Below are positions 16,740-25,685 of a stretch of 64,000 bases of DNA, one piece after another. The notes below the pieces were generated by a model. That model was not told the DNA's origin. It saw only the letters and a list, made by a program, of their open reading frames with translations, and searched no databases. Positions within the stretch are counted from its first letter, which is position 1, and the number at the start of each line of letters is the position of its first letter. The stretch comes from JAJRPT01 sp965661945 (GTDB lineage Bacteria > Bacteroidota > Ignavibacteria > Kapaibacteriales > UBA2268), in contig CBFIFP010000007.1 in assembly GCA_965661945.1 (NCBI GenBank), positions 62,001 through 126,000 on the forward strand, written 5' to 3'. A program made the position numbers and the translations under genes.

Positions 16740-18962
16740 ATGTTTATTTTAATTTTAGTTTTTATAAATTGTGTTTTATTTCCCAAATGGGAAAAAATTG
16801 AAGGTCCAAAAGAAGTAACTTATTTAGAGAATATTAAATCTGGTACTGACTTTATAGTAGGAAGTAGATTTGACCCTTATTTCAGTTTTGATAATGGACA
16901 ATCTTGGGAATTAAGAAATAATGGACTTCCAGAAAAAAGAGGTGCAATTCAACAAATTGAAGTTGAAAATGATATCGTATATGTTTATACTTTAAGAACA
17001 ACTTCAGTTCTTGAATCATATTTATGTTTTTCAACTGACAAAGGTTTGACTTGGAATAAAGTTGGTGAAAATCAAGATTTTACAGAACATAGGATATTAT
17101 CAGACTTTAAAATTCAAAATGATGTGATTTATACATTACCTTATTCTAAAAAATTTATTACAAAAAGTACAGATTTTGGTCAAACATGGGATACTTTAGG
17201 GAGTTGGAGTAATGATTTAGAACATTTTGATTATATGGATATTAATAATGACACAATAGTAATTGCTGACGGAGGAGCATCTGGTCAAGGTATTTATTGT
17301 AGTGGTGTATTAGTTTCAATTGATGGTGGGGAAACATGGGAAAATAGAAATAATGGTCTCGATGTTTGTGATATTACTTGTCTTAAAATAAAAGGTAAAA
17401 ACATTTACATTGGGAAAAAGGTAGGATTTTATTATTCTGAAAATCTAGGTGAAAATTGGAAAAGAGCAGGTAGTTTAGTTTATAACAAATGGATTAATGA
17501 TATAGAAATCATACAAGACACATTATGTCTTGCTACAGAGTCAGGTCTATTTAAATCAATAGATTTGTGGAAAGAATGGATTGAAATCCAACAGTTTAAA
17601 GCTCAAAGAGTATATGATTTATATTTTGACAATAATTCATTATTTTTTTCAACAAGAGATAGTGATTACTCTAATTATTATTCATATATTTCGAGTAATA
17701 TGAAGAATTTTGATACATTGAATTTTGAAAAAAAAATTAATTATGCTTCCTTTGTTGTTAACTTCCCAGACATATATTTTTCTACTAATAATTTTTCTAA
17801 TAATAAAATATTTAAATCGAAAAATTTAAATTTAGAAATTAATGATATTTTAATTGATAATCAATCAGAACGAATTTCAGATATAAATATTTATAATAAT
17901 AAATTGGTCTGTAAATTGTTACGTTCATATTCAAGTTCTGAACCTCGTGAATTTTTAATTTCGCAAAATAAAGGAGAAAGTTGGGAAAGGAAAAAATTTT
18001 TTGATGATGCTACTTTTCCAAGAGATATACTATTATTGAACAACGATTCAATACTCATATCATCTTCTGATAAATTATATATTTACAATGATTTTGATGA
18101 ATTTTCAAGTACATTCTCAACAAATGATAGTTTAGTAACAAAAGATTTAAATAATAATATGTTCTTTAAAAAAATAAATAATAAAATTTATTTATATGGA
18201 AAAGGAGGAATATACGAAACAGATAAAAATTTATCATATTGGACTTCAATTTTAAAAAAAATAGATTATTCAAAAAAAGATTCAATAAATTCACTTTATG
18301 GTAAATCAATAGTAGATATTTCTGTTTCAAAATCTGATATATATATCATTAGTGATAATAATCTTGTTTCTAAGTCAGAAAATTATGGCAAAACTTGGAG
18401 CAATTTGAATTTCAATAAATTAGAAGACATTACATATATGAATCTATTTACAATAGGTTTTAATATTTTTTTAAATACATCAAAGGGTTTATTTTTATCA
18501 AAAAATAATGGTGAAACTTGGAATGAATTAAATGATGGTATTTTTCCTGATTCTTATGCTGATGAATGTGAGTTACATCTTTATAGTGATACATTAATTT
18601 ATAAAACAAATTCTGGAATATACTATAGACCATTATTAGAACTAGGTATAACTCTTTCAACTGAAAAAACAGAGAATCGCAACTACTTATGGACTTATCC
18701 ACCTTACCCGCACCCAACAAATAGTATTGTAAAGGTAGAAACATATTGGGATAGTGGCTTACCATTTTCAGAGAAAGATATTGAGATATATGATATTACT
18801 GGTTTGAAGATTAACACAAATGAAACATTAACCTTACAAAAAGAAAGCATCCACAAAGGACATATAATTTGGGACGTAAGCAATCAAAAACCAGGGATTT
18901 ACATAATGAAAATCACTCATGGAACAGAAACAAGAGTTAGGAAGATTATGGTAGTGGAGTGA
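16740..18962 (+). CDS. BNR/Asp-box repeat protein with T9SS type-A sorting domain, cassette 1
   Basis: 740 residues; the ATG has an AGGAG site ten bases upstream. A hydrophobic N-terminus (FILILVFINCVLF) acts as signal. The body has many Asp-box-like units, S-x-D-x-G-x-x-W (STDKGLTWNKV, SIDGGETWENR, SKNNGETWNEL), typical of sortilin/sialidase-like beta-propellers. The last 85 or so residues are a type-A T9SS sorting domain (PYPHPTNSIVKVE, IEIYDITGLKI, IIWDVSNQKPGIYIMKI, RKIMVVE), which directs export through the outer membrane and often attachment to A-LPS (family knowledge). No sialidase catalytic residues are evident. Substrate or partner unknown; the Cys-rich neighbour is the best candidate. 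Confidence 0.85.
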   Translation: MFILILVFINCVLFPKWEKIEGPKEVTYLENIKSGTDFIVGSRFDPYFSFDNGQSWELRNNGLPEKRGAIQQIEVENDIVYVYTLRTTSVLESYLCFSTDKGLTWNKVGENQDFTEHRILSDFKIQNDVIYTLPYSKKFITKSTDFGQTWDTLGSWSNDLEHFDYMDINNDTIVIADGGASGQGIYCSGVLVSIDGGETWENRNNGLDVCDITCLKIKGKNIYIGKKVGFYYSENLGENWKRAGSLVYNKWINDIEIIQDTLCLATESGLFKSIDLWKEWIEIQQFKAQRVYDLYFDNNSLFFSTRDSDYSNYYSYISSNMKNFDTLNFEKKINYASFVVNFPDIYFSTNNFSNNKIFKSKNLNLEINDILIDNQSERISDINIYNNKLVCKLLRSYSSSEPREFLISQNKGESWERKKFFDDATFPRDILLLNNDSILISSSDKLYIYNDFDEFSSTFSTNDSLVTKDLNNNMFFKKINNKIYLYGKGGIYETDKNLSYWTSILKKIDYSKKDSINSLYGKSIVDISVSKSDIYIISDNNLVSKSENYGKTWSNLNFNKLEDITYMNLFTIGFNIFLNTSKGLFLSKNNGETWNELNDGIFPDSYADECELHLYSDTLIYKTNSGIYYRPLLELGITLSTEKTENRNYLWTYPPYPHPTNSIVKVETYWDSGLPFSEKDIEIYDITGLKINTNETLTLQKESIHKGHIIWDVSNQKPGIYIMKITHGTETRVRKIMVVE

Positions 18963-18971
18963 TTAGGACAT

Positions 18972-18997
18972 CAACAAGGGGTTGCAACCCCTTGTTG
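18972..18997 (+). terminator. Perfect 26-base palindrome behind cassette 1
   Basis: CAACAAGGGGTTG followed directly by CAACCCCTTGTTG, nine bases after the stop codon. A strong hairpin, but without a real T-run, so it is either a weak terminator or an extragenic palindrome. Confidence 0.5.
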
Positions 18998-19012
18998 AAT
19001 GTGGTTTAAGAA

Positions 19013-19442
19013 CCCTTCGACTTCGCACAGGGTACTTATTCAAGTTCATTGAGCGAAGTAGAAATTAAATAAGTCAAAAAAGATTTGCATAATAAAAAAA
19101 ATAATTCTAACTTGCAACATCGAAAAATTCAAAAACAAAAAACATTTTAGAAAAAATGCGATAATAAAATGCAAGCACTAACTAAATATATTACCCTAAC
19201 TTCTTATATATATATATAACGATATATTTGTGCTTGCTAACTAATCTAACTTGTGGAAATCTAACAAAAAATGAAGAAAATGACTATGAAATCACACAAT
19301 CAAAATTATCATCTTGGGACTTATATAATTTATTAAAACAGAAATTTCGGAGTAAAAATAATTAATTTTAATTTCATTAAAGCATAAAGAGATTCTCTGG
19401 GGGAAATTAATTATTTTTAAAATTTATTTTCGAGGTTTTATT
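19013..19442 (+). repeat. Conserved cassette leader, copy 2
   Basis: 430 bases ending at the start codon of the second small gene, nearly identical to 15597-16036 outside the dyad. Here the TA tract is (TA)7 at 19205-19218. The outer dyad arms changed together: GCAAGCAC upstream pairs with GTGCTTGC downstream of the box, unlike copies 1 and 3. Confidence 0.85.
19223..19230 (+). promoter_or_regulatory. -7-like box TATATTTG in leader copy 2
   Basis: Same position relative to the TA tract and same sequence as in copies 1 and 3. No -33 element seen; putative. Confidence 0.45.
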
Positions 19443-20053
19443 ATGACAAAGTTCATATTTTCATTTTTGATTACTTTCACATTGTTGATTTTAACTAATT
19501 TGGTGGGAAGGGGCAGTGTCCGACTGGATATACCCCTCAAACAATTACATTAAATATTGGTGGTTGTAATTATGATGTTTCTGTTTGTGTATCTTGTCCA
19601 TCACCTACTTCACATTACCCTGATGAGGGTAGCATTTTAATAAATGAAATCGTAGAGCAAGTAAAAACACCACCTTGTAATAATGGTTGGACAGAGGAAC
19701 AAATTATAAATTATGTTTTAAATTATATGGATACAGGTCAATTTATGTGGTATTTTTCATGTTTTTGGTCTGAAATACCACCATGCCCTAAACAATCAAT
19801 ACTATTTCATGTTCTATGGTCTAATTGTTGGCAAGCGTATCAAACTACCTGGGATTCTTCTCCAACAAGAGGAATGAAACCTTGTGGTGATTCATATTGC
19901 AGGTCTTTATTTACTTATTGCCAGCATGATGGTATTTTAAAAATTGTTTATGAGCAAAATATCAAGGAAGGACCTAATCCAACTTGTCCCCCTTTTAATC
20001 AAGTTCCATATGGTGGATGTTATAGGGTTGATTCACCGTGTAATTATAAATAA
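19443..20053 (+). pseudogene. Small secreted Cys-rich protein, cassette 2, frameshifted
   Basis: The ATG at 19443 starts a signal peptide nearly the same as that of cassette 1 (MTKFIFSFLITFTLLILTN), but the frame ends at a TAA after 36 codons. One base too few around GGGAAGGGG (19505-19513; most likely the GGGG at 19510-19513) separates it from the rest, which then reads GQCPTGYTPQTITLNIGG, CNYDVSVCVSC and on to 20053. The shifted part keeps the family framework (PPC, PC-x4-C, YC and C-terminal Cys pairs). It may be a true pseudogene, a phase-variable gene switched off, or an assembly error in a homopolymer. Confidence 0.8.
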
Positions 20054-20069
20054 ATTTGTTTAATTTAAA

Positions 20070-20102
20070 GTATGCTTGTTATATATAATATAATAAGCAT
20101 AC
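20070..20102 (+). terminator. Intercistronic hairpin, cassette 2
   Basis: GTATGCTT pairs with AAGCATAC, with further AT pairing inside, followed by AATTTTTAAAAGG that also supplies the ribosome-binding site of the next gene. Likely attenuator or processing hairpin. Confidence 0.5.
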
Positions 20103-20122
20103 AATTTTTAAAAGGAAAAAAA

Positions 20123-22327
20123 ATGTTTAATTTAATTATCTTACTAATTCTTAATGCTAATCTTTTTGGGCAATGGCAAGAATTTGAAACTCCAAATGGT
20201 AGAATGATAGATGTAGTAAAATGTCAGTATTCAAAGGAATATTTAGCATTTTATTCACGCCATGATTTGTTTTTTAAAAAAATAAATTCAAGCACTTACA
20301 AAAAAGCAAATTTTGAAAGTATTGATTCAATCGGGTTAATCCATAAGTTTTATTGCTTTAAAGATACTATTTATGCATATTTTAATGCAACATCTGTTCC
20401 ACCTGGCATTAGTGGTTTATATAAAAGTGCTGACGAAGGTAATAGTTGGATTAATGTTGATTCAATTTTTAATAAGGTAAATAATGGAAATGGGTTAATT
20501 ATTCGTGATTTTATAGTTGATTCTACAGGAATACATTTAATTTCAAATGAGGGTTATTTGCACTACAAAGACAATAAAGTTATCAAACAAACAAAAAAAT
20601 ATTTCGATAAAATTAAAAACAAATCAGAAACATTAAGTGGAACTAATATTATAAAGGAAGATAATAGAATATTGATATTTGAAAGTTTTTTAGCTTCTGG
20701 TGGCGATCAATATACTAAAAAATTATTAGTTTCAGAAGATGGAGGTGTTACATTTGAGCATAGAGTAAATGGTTTAAATATAGACGTTAGTAGTAGTCAT
20801 TGTATAGCTAATGATACTATAGTGATAGGCAAAACATCTATTTACATTTCCACTGATTTTGGAAAAAGTTGGGAATTAAGAAAACCAGAAAATGAAATTA
20901 GTTTTGGATCTGGCGCATACAGTATGGTTTATCATAAAAATTATTTATTTTTGGCGAATGATAGAGGACAAGTATATAAATGTAGTAAGATAGGAGTAGA
21001 TTGGGAAAAAGTATTTGATATTAATGGATTAGGTCCTATAAATTTAATTGAGGACGGTAATAATCTTTATTTAGGTACTTCAAATGGTGTTTATTATTCA
21101 TCTGATTTAGGAGAAAATTTTGAAGAAATTGAGTTTGAAATTGGAACAAATAATTTTGAGTTAGCAAACGGAAATGATGAATTGTATTTACTAACTTATA
21201 ACTCTGGTATATTTAAAAAAAGTAATTTAAATGAGAGTTGGGAAATATTAAATGATTCAATCAATAAATTCCCTTTTGATAAATCAAGTATATCTATTAA
21301 AGATAGCATAATTTTAACTGGATATTCTTCAAATAATAAAATTTCATTTTCTACAAATTATGGGGAAAATTGGAATGAAGTAAGTATAAATAAAAACTTT
21401 GCAGTTATTAAAGATGTGTTAATTAATAAGTCCAAATTTTTTGCAATTTCTAATATAAATGACTTCTTTTATTCAGAGGACTTGGGTCAAACTTGGAAAA
21501 GTTGGAATGAAGAAAACAGCTCTCAGCCACAAATTAAATTAAATTTTTTAAAAGAATATGATAGAGATATATATTCTTGTTTAAATAACAAAGGGCTAAG
21601 TTTTTCAACAGATAATGGAACAACTTGGAATAAAATTACTGAAAAAGAAACATTATTAGATAGTTTATCAATTTCTAATTTTGTAAAATATAAAAATACA
21701 TTATTTGCTTCAACAGGAAGCAATATTTATATTTCGCTAAATAATGGTGAAACTTGGAAATTAATTGAAAATTTAGAAAATACATCACAAATTAGACAAA
21801 TAATTAATTACAAAACAAATATATTTGTTTATTCAAATGGTGGTTTTTATTATTCAAAAGATTTAGGTGAAAATTGGGTAAATTATGATTTAGGAATAGA
21901 AAAATTCAACAACAGTGAACCATATATATTTAAAAATATAAAAGTTTATGAAGATAATCTTCTAATTTGCTTTTACAATGGGATTTACAAATTACCTCTA
22001 TCCGAACTCGGCATTACCTTATCAACTGAGAAAACAGAAAAACGCAACTATCTTTATACATTTCCACCATACCCACAACCAACAAACAACATTGTAAAAA
22101 TTGAAACTTACTGGGATAGTACTTTGCCATTTACGGAGAAAGATATTGAAGTTTATGATTTGACTGGAGTTAAAATCAAAACAGCGAACACACTTTCAAT
22201 TCAAAAAGAAAGCAACTACAATGGAAAAATTATCTGGGACGCAAGCACACAACAACCCGGAATTTACATCTTAAAAATTAACCATGGCACCGAAACAAGA
22301 GTAAGAAAAATTATGGTTGTGGAATAA
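20123..22327 (+). CDS. BNR/Asp-box repeat protein with T9SS type-A sorting domain, cassette 2
   Basis: 734 residues from the ATG at 20123, chosen because it has AAAAGGA upstream and begins a signal peptide (MFNLIILLILNANLFGQ); the longer frame from 20072 would run through the hairpin. Paralogue of the 740-residue protein. Asp-box units: STDFGKSWELR, STNYGENWNEV, STDNGTTWNKI, SLNNGETWKLI, SKDLGENWVNY. C-terminal type-A sorting domain (PYPQPTNNIVKIE, IEVYDLTGVKI, IIWDASTQQPGIYILKI, RKIMVVE). The sorting domain and 3' flank are far more alike between copies than the propeller parts. Predicted surface-exposed or released; ligand unknown. Confidence 0.85.
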   Translation: MFNLIILLILNANLFGQWQEFETPNGRMIDVVKCQYSKEYLAFYSRHDLFFKKINSSTYKKANFESIDSIGLIHKFYCFKDTIYAYFNATSVPPGISGLYKSADEGNSWINVDSIFNKVNNGNGLIIRDFIVDSTGIHLISNEGYLHYKDNKVIKQTKKYFDKIKNKSETLSGTNIIKEDNRILIFESFLASGGDQYTKKLLVSEDGGVTFEHRVNGLNIDVSSSHCIANDTIVIGKTSIYISTDFGKSWELRKPENEISFGSGAYSMVYHKNYLFLANDRGQVYKCSKIGVDWEKVFDINGLGPINLIEDGNNLYLGTSNGVYYSSDLGENFEEIEFEIGTNNFELANGNDELYLLTYNSGIFKKSNLNESWEILNDSINKFPFDKSSISIKDSIILTGYSSNNKISFSTNYGENWNEVSINKNFAVIKDVLINKSKFFAISNINDFFYSEDLGQTWKSWNEENSSQPQIKLNFLKEYDRDIYSCLNNKGLSFSTDNGTTWNKITEKETLLDSLSISNFVKYKNTLFASTGSNIYISLNNGETWKLIENLENTSQIRQIINYKTNIFVYSNGGFYYSKDLGENWVNYDLGIEKFNNSEPYIFKNIKVYEDNLLICFYNGIYKLPLSELGITLSTEKTEKRNYLYTFPPYPQPTNNIVKIETYWDSTLPFTEKDIEVYDLTGVKIKTANTLSIQKESNYNGKIIWDASTQQPGIYILKINHGTETRVRKIMVVE

Positions 22328-22334
22328 TACAAGA

Positions 22335-22387
22335 CCCTTCGACTACGCTCAGGGTGCTTATTCAAGTTCTTTGAGCGAAGTCGAAAT
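22335..22387. repeat. Interspersed inverted repeat behind cassette 2
   Basis: TTCGACTACGCTCA and TGAGCGAAGTCGAA pair over 14 bases with one mismatch around a 20-base loop. The same element, more worn, begins leader copies 1 and 2, and related short forms occur at 40598-40625 and 51145-51168. The rest of the gap up to 22610 is AT-rich without recognisable content. Confidence 0.7.
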
Positions 22388-22610
22388 GAAAAACTATACA
22401 GTAAAAATGAACAAAAGTAAATTTTTACACCCTTAATCATGTTAAGTAATAATGTATTTTAAAAAAAATTAAAAATAACCAAAAATATTTTTCAAAGTAT
22501 AATTTTGATTTAACATATTAATAAATAATTATTTAATAATATTTGATGGATTAGTTTTTAACATAAAACCATAATAATTATAAAATTTTTTAAACTTTTT
22601 TAAAAAAATG

Positions 22611-22642
22611 TTTGGTAGATTAAAAACTTCTCCCTAATTTTG
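22611..22642 (+). promoter_or_regulatory. Bacteroidota-type promoter of the str operon
   Basis: TTTG (22611-22614), 20-base spacer, TAATTTTG (22635-22642), a full match to TTTG-N20-TAnnTTTG. Transcription would start near 22650, some 45 bases before rpsL. The rpmH promoter has the same -7 box and the same spacer. Confidence 0.75.
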
Positions 22643-22692
22643 TAAGCTCTAAACGAGCAGATTTAAAAAAGATTAAAATTTGGAGTTTTTTA

Positions 22693-23067
22693 GTGCCTAC
22701 TATTAGTCAGTTAGTTAGAAAAGGAAGAAAGAAGCAAGTTGTAAAATCAAAATCAGTTGCTTTGAAATCTTGTCCGCAAAGAAGAGGAGTTTGTACTCGT
22801 GTTTACACTACAACTCCAAAAAAGCCTAACTCAGCTCTTAGAAAAGTTGCAAAAGTTAGATTAAGTAGCGGATTTGAGGTAATTGCATATATACCTGGTG
22901 AAGGTCATAATTTGCAAGAGCACTCTATGGTTTATGTTCGTGGTGGAAGGGTTAAGGACTTGCCAGGTGTGAAATATCATATCATACGTGGTGCAGCAGA
23001 TACGCAGGGTGTTAACGGACGTATTAAAAGTAGAAGTAAGTACGGTACAAAAAAAGCTAAAAAATAG
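22693..23067 (+). CDS. rpsL: Ribosomal protein S12
   Basis: 124 residues, the standard bacterial length, from a GTG start with a GGAG site upstream. S12 sits at the decoding centre of the 30S subunit. The streptomycin-relevant loops are both present: TTTPKKPNSALRK and RGGRVKDLPGVKYH. Lysines at the usual sites predict the streptomycin-sensitive, wild-type form. First gene of the str operon; rpsG follows after 11 bases. Confidence 0.97.
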   Translation: MPTISQLVRKGRKKQVVKSKSVALKSCPQRRGVCTRVYTTTPKKPNSALRKVAKVRLSSGFEVIAYIPGEGHNLQEHSMVYVRGGRVKDLPGVKYHIIRGAADTQGVNGRIKSRSKYGTKKAKK

Positions 23068-23078
23068 TTGAGTATAAA

Positions 23079-23546
23079 ATGAGAAAAAAAAGAGCAGAAA
23101 AAAGAAAAAGACAACCAGATCCAAAATTTAACGACGTGTTAGTTTCACGTTTTATAAATAATGTGATGTTAGATGGTAAGAAAAATACTGCAAGAAAAAT
23201 AGTTTATGAATCTTTTGATATTATTCAAGAGAAATTAGAAGAGAATCCTGTGGATGTGTTTAAAAAGGCATTATCTAATATTGCTCCAATGCTTGAGATT
23301 CGTTCTCGTAGAGTTGGTGGTGCAACTTATCAGGTTCCAGTTGAAGTACGTGAAGATAGACGTATTGCATTAGCACTAAGATGGTTGAAAACATATTCAA
23401 AAGCAAGAAGAGAAAAAACAATGTCTCAAAAACTTGCAAATGAATTGATGGCAGCTTATAAAGGTGAAGGTGCATCTGTAAAGAAAAAAGATGATACTCA
23501 TAGAATGGCAGAAGCTAACAAAGCATTTGCACATTTTAAATGGTAA
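23079..23546 (+). CDS. rpsG: Ribosomal protein S7
   Basis: 155 residues; binds the 3' major domain of 16S rRNA and nucleates assembly of the 30S head. Family motifs include DVLVSRFINNVMLDGKK, VGGATYQVPVEV, ALRWL and the C-terminal DDTHRMAEANKAFAHFKW. Second gene of the str operon; 47 bases separate it from fusA. In E. coli S7 represses this operon by binding its mRNA; I see no clear equivalent structure here. Confidence 0.97.
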   Translation: MRKKRAEKRKRQPDPKFNDVLVSRFINNVMLDGKKNTARKIVYESFDIIQEKLEENPVDVFKKALSNIAPMLEIRSRRVGGATYQVPVEVREDRRIALALRWLKTYSKARREKTMSQKLANELMAAYKGEGASVKKKDDTHRMAEANKAFAHFKW

Positions 23547-23593
23547 TTTAAATAATTAGTTCTTTGAAAACTTATAAAAATGCCTAACACTTT

Positions 23594-25642
23594 ATGTCGA
23601 GACAAATAAAAATAGAAAATACTCGAAATATTGGTGTAATGGCACATATAGATGCCGGTAAAACTACTACTACAGAACGTATGTTGTTTTACTCAGGTTA
23701 TCTTCATAAAATCGGTGAAGTTGATGATGGAACTGCCTTTATGGATTGGATGGAGCAAGAAAAAGAACGTGGTATAACAATCACTTCCGCTTCTATCCCT
23801 TGCTATTGGAATGGTTTTTTAATCAATATAATTGATACTCCAGGACACGTAGATTTTACAGCCGAAGTTCAAAGGTCTTTAAGAGTTTTGGATGGAGCAA
23901 TTGCAGTATTTTGTGCAGTTGGGGGAGTAGAACCACAAACAGAAACTGTGTGGCATCAAGCCGATGAATATAATGTGCCAAGGATTGCTTATGTAAACAA
24001 GATGGACCGTCTTGGAGCTGACTTTGATAGGGTTTTGGAAAGTATGAAGGAAAAATTGCGTGCTAACCCAGTTCCTATTTTCTTCCCTATGGGTGCTGAA
24101 GATACATTTATTGGTATTATTGATTTGATTGAGTTCAAATCTATAATCTTTAATAAAGAAGACTTTGGCTCAAGTTTTGAACTTCAAGATATTCCGGAGA
24201 ATTATAAAGAAAAGGCATCGCTGCTTCAGCAGGCAATGATAGAAAATCTTGTAGAACTCGATGAGTCTGCAATGGAAAGATACTTAGAAGGAGAAGAGAT
24301 TCATAAAGATGAACTTCGCTCTTTAGTAAGAAAAGGTGTTCTTTCTAATTCTATAATCCCTGTATTGTGTGGCTCCTCTCTAAAAAATGTAGGTGTTCAA
24401 CCATTGTTGGATGCTATAACCTACTATTTGCCTTCTCCGGCAGACATCGGCGAGTTTAAAGGATACAATCCTGAAGACAACACAAAATCTATTACAAGAA
24501 AAGCAATTGATGACGAGCATTTTTCAAGTTTAGCGTTTAAAACTACTACTGACCCATTTGTTGGTAAGCTTACTTATATAAGAATTTATTCTGGTAAGTT
24601 AACTCTTGGGGAGAGTATATTAAATGTTGCAGAGAATAAGAAAGAAAAAGTTCTTAAAATTTTAAAAATGGAGTCTAACAAAAGGTTAGAACTCAAAGAA
24701 GCATACTCTGGTGATATAGTTGCTTTACCTTCGCTTAGGTTCACTAAAACTGGTGATACGTTAACTGATTCAAGTAATCCTCTTCTTTATGAAAAGATAA
24801 CTTTTTCAGAACCAGTAATAAACCAAGCGATAGAAGCAAAAACTCTAGCCGACCAAGATAAACTCTTGTTGGTGCTTGATAAATTAACTGATGAAGACCC
24901 TACATTGAAATATAAATTTGATGAAGATAGTGGTCAGCTAATTTTAAGCGGGGTTGGTGAATTACATCTTGAGATAATTGTTGATAGATTAAACAGAGAA
25001 TTTAAAATACCTGTCAGAGTTGGAAAACCTCAGGTATCATTCAGAGAGACAATTTCTTCTTCTACTAAACAAGAAGGTAATTTTGAAAACGTTATCGCTG
25101 GTAAAAACCAAATTGGTAACGTTATAATAGAAGTTATGCCTAATAATAGAGGCGAAGGAAATATTGTAGAAAACAAATTAGACGAAAAAGTTCTTAATAG
25201 TTTAACAGTAAAAGCTTGTGAAAATGGTGTTTTAGAAGCGCTAAATATCGGATTGCAAGGTTATCAGATGGAAGATGTAAAAGTTGTAATTAAATCAACT
25301 AACGTTGACAAAGATAAAGCAACAGAAATCGGAATGAAAATAGCAAGTTCGATAGCGGTAAAAGAAGCAATTAGAAATATTGGGACTCAATTATTAGAGC
25401 CAATATTCAAAGTAGAAATCACAAGTCCTAATGATTATCTCGGAGAGGTTATAGCAGATATTAACTCACGAAGAGGTAGAGTAGATAATGTAGAACAAAG
25501 AGGAATATTGCAATTTGTAAGTGCAAAAGCGCCTCTTTCAGAAATGTTTGGTTATGTAACTAAACTACGCTCGGTAAGTCAAGGAAGAGCATCATACTCA
25601 ATGATGTTTTCACATTACGAACCAGCAGAAAAAAGAAATTGA
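23594..25642 (+). CDS. fusA: Translation elongation factor G
   Basis: 682-residue GTPase that moves tRNA and mRNA through the ribosome. G1 AHIDAGKT (residues 17-24), RGITI switch I, DTPGH and NKMD are intact. The later domains show the LSGVGELHLEI and RVGKPQVSFRETI blocks and the domain V motif SPNDYLGEVIADINSRRGRV. It is slightly shorter than the common 690-705 residues. Position between rpsG and tuf is the classic str operon order, pointing to the housekeeping copy rather than a recycling-specialised paralogue. Confidence 0.96.
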   Translation: MSRQIKIENTRNIGVMAHIDAGKTTTTERMLFYSGYLHKIGEVDDGTAFMDWMEQEKERGITITSASIPCYWNGFLINIIDTPGHVDFTAEVQRSLRVLDGAIAVFCAVGGVEPQTETVWHQADEYNVPRIAYVNKMDRLGADFDRVLESMKEKLRANPVPIFFPMGAEDTFIGIIDLIEFKSIIFNKEDFGSSFELQDIPENYKEKASLLQQAMIENLVELDESAMERYLEGEEIHKDELRSLVRKGVLSNSIIPVLCGSSLKNVGVQPLLDAITYYLPSPADIGEFKGYNPEDNTKSITRKAIDDEHFSSLAFKTTTDPFVGKLTYIRIYSGKLTLGESILNVAENKKEKVLKILKMESNKRLELKEAYSGDIVALPSLRFTKTGDTLTDSSNPLLYEKITFSEPVINQAIEAKTLADQDKLLLVLDKLTDEDPTLKYKFDEDSGQLILSGVGELHLEIIVDRLNREFKIPVRVGKPQVSFRETISSSTKQEGNFENVIAGKNQIGNVIIEVMPNNRGEGNIVENKLDEKVLNSLTVKACENGVLEALNIGLQGYQMEDVKVVIKSTNVDKDKATEIGMKIASSIAVKEAIRNIGTQLLEPIFKVEITSPNDYLGEVIADINSRRGRVDNVEQRGILQFVSAKAPLSEMFGYVTKLRSVSQGRASYSMMFSHYEPAEKRN

Positions 25643-25685
25643 AAATAAATTTTATTTAACTAATTTTAATTAGGGAGCTTTCAAA

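Noticed and set aside
16740..18962. Sialidase function for the BNR proteins
   Set aside because: Asp-box repeats alone occur in many propellers; I could not see the Arg triad or catalytic Tyr/Glu/Asp arrangement of sialidases.
20072..20122. Longer N-terminus for the second BNR protein
   Set aside because: It would be translated through the intercistronic hairpin and would bury the signal peptide; the ATG at 20123 has a ribosome-binding site.
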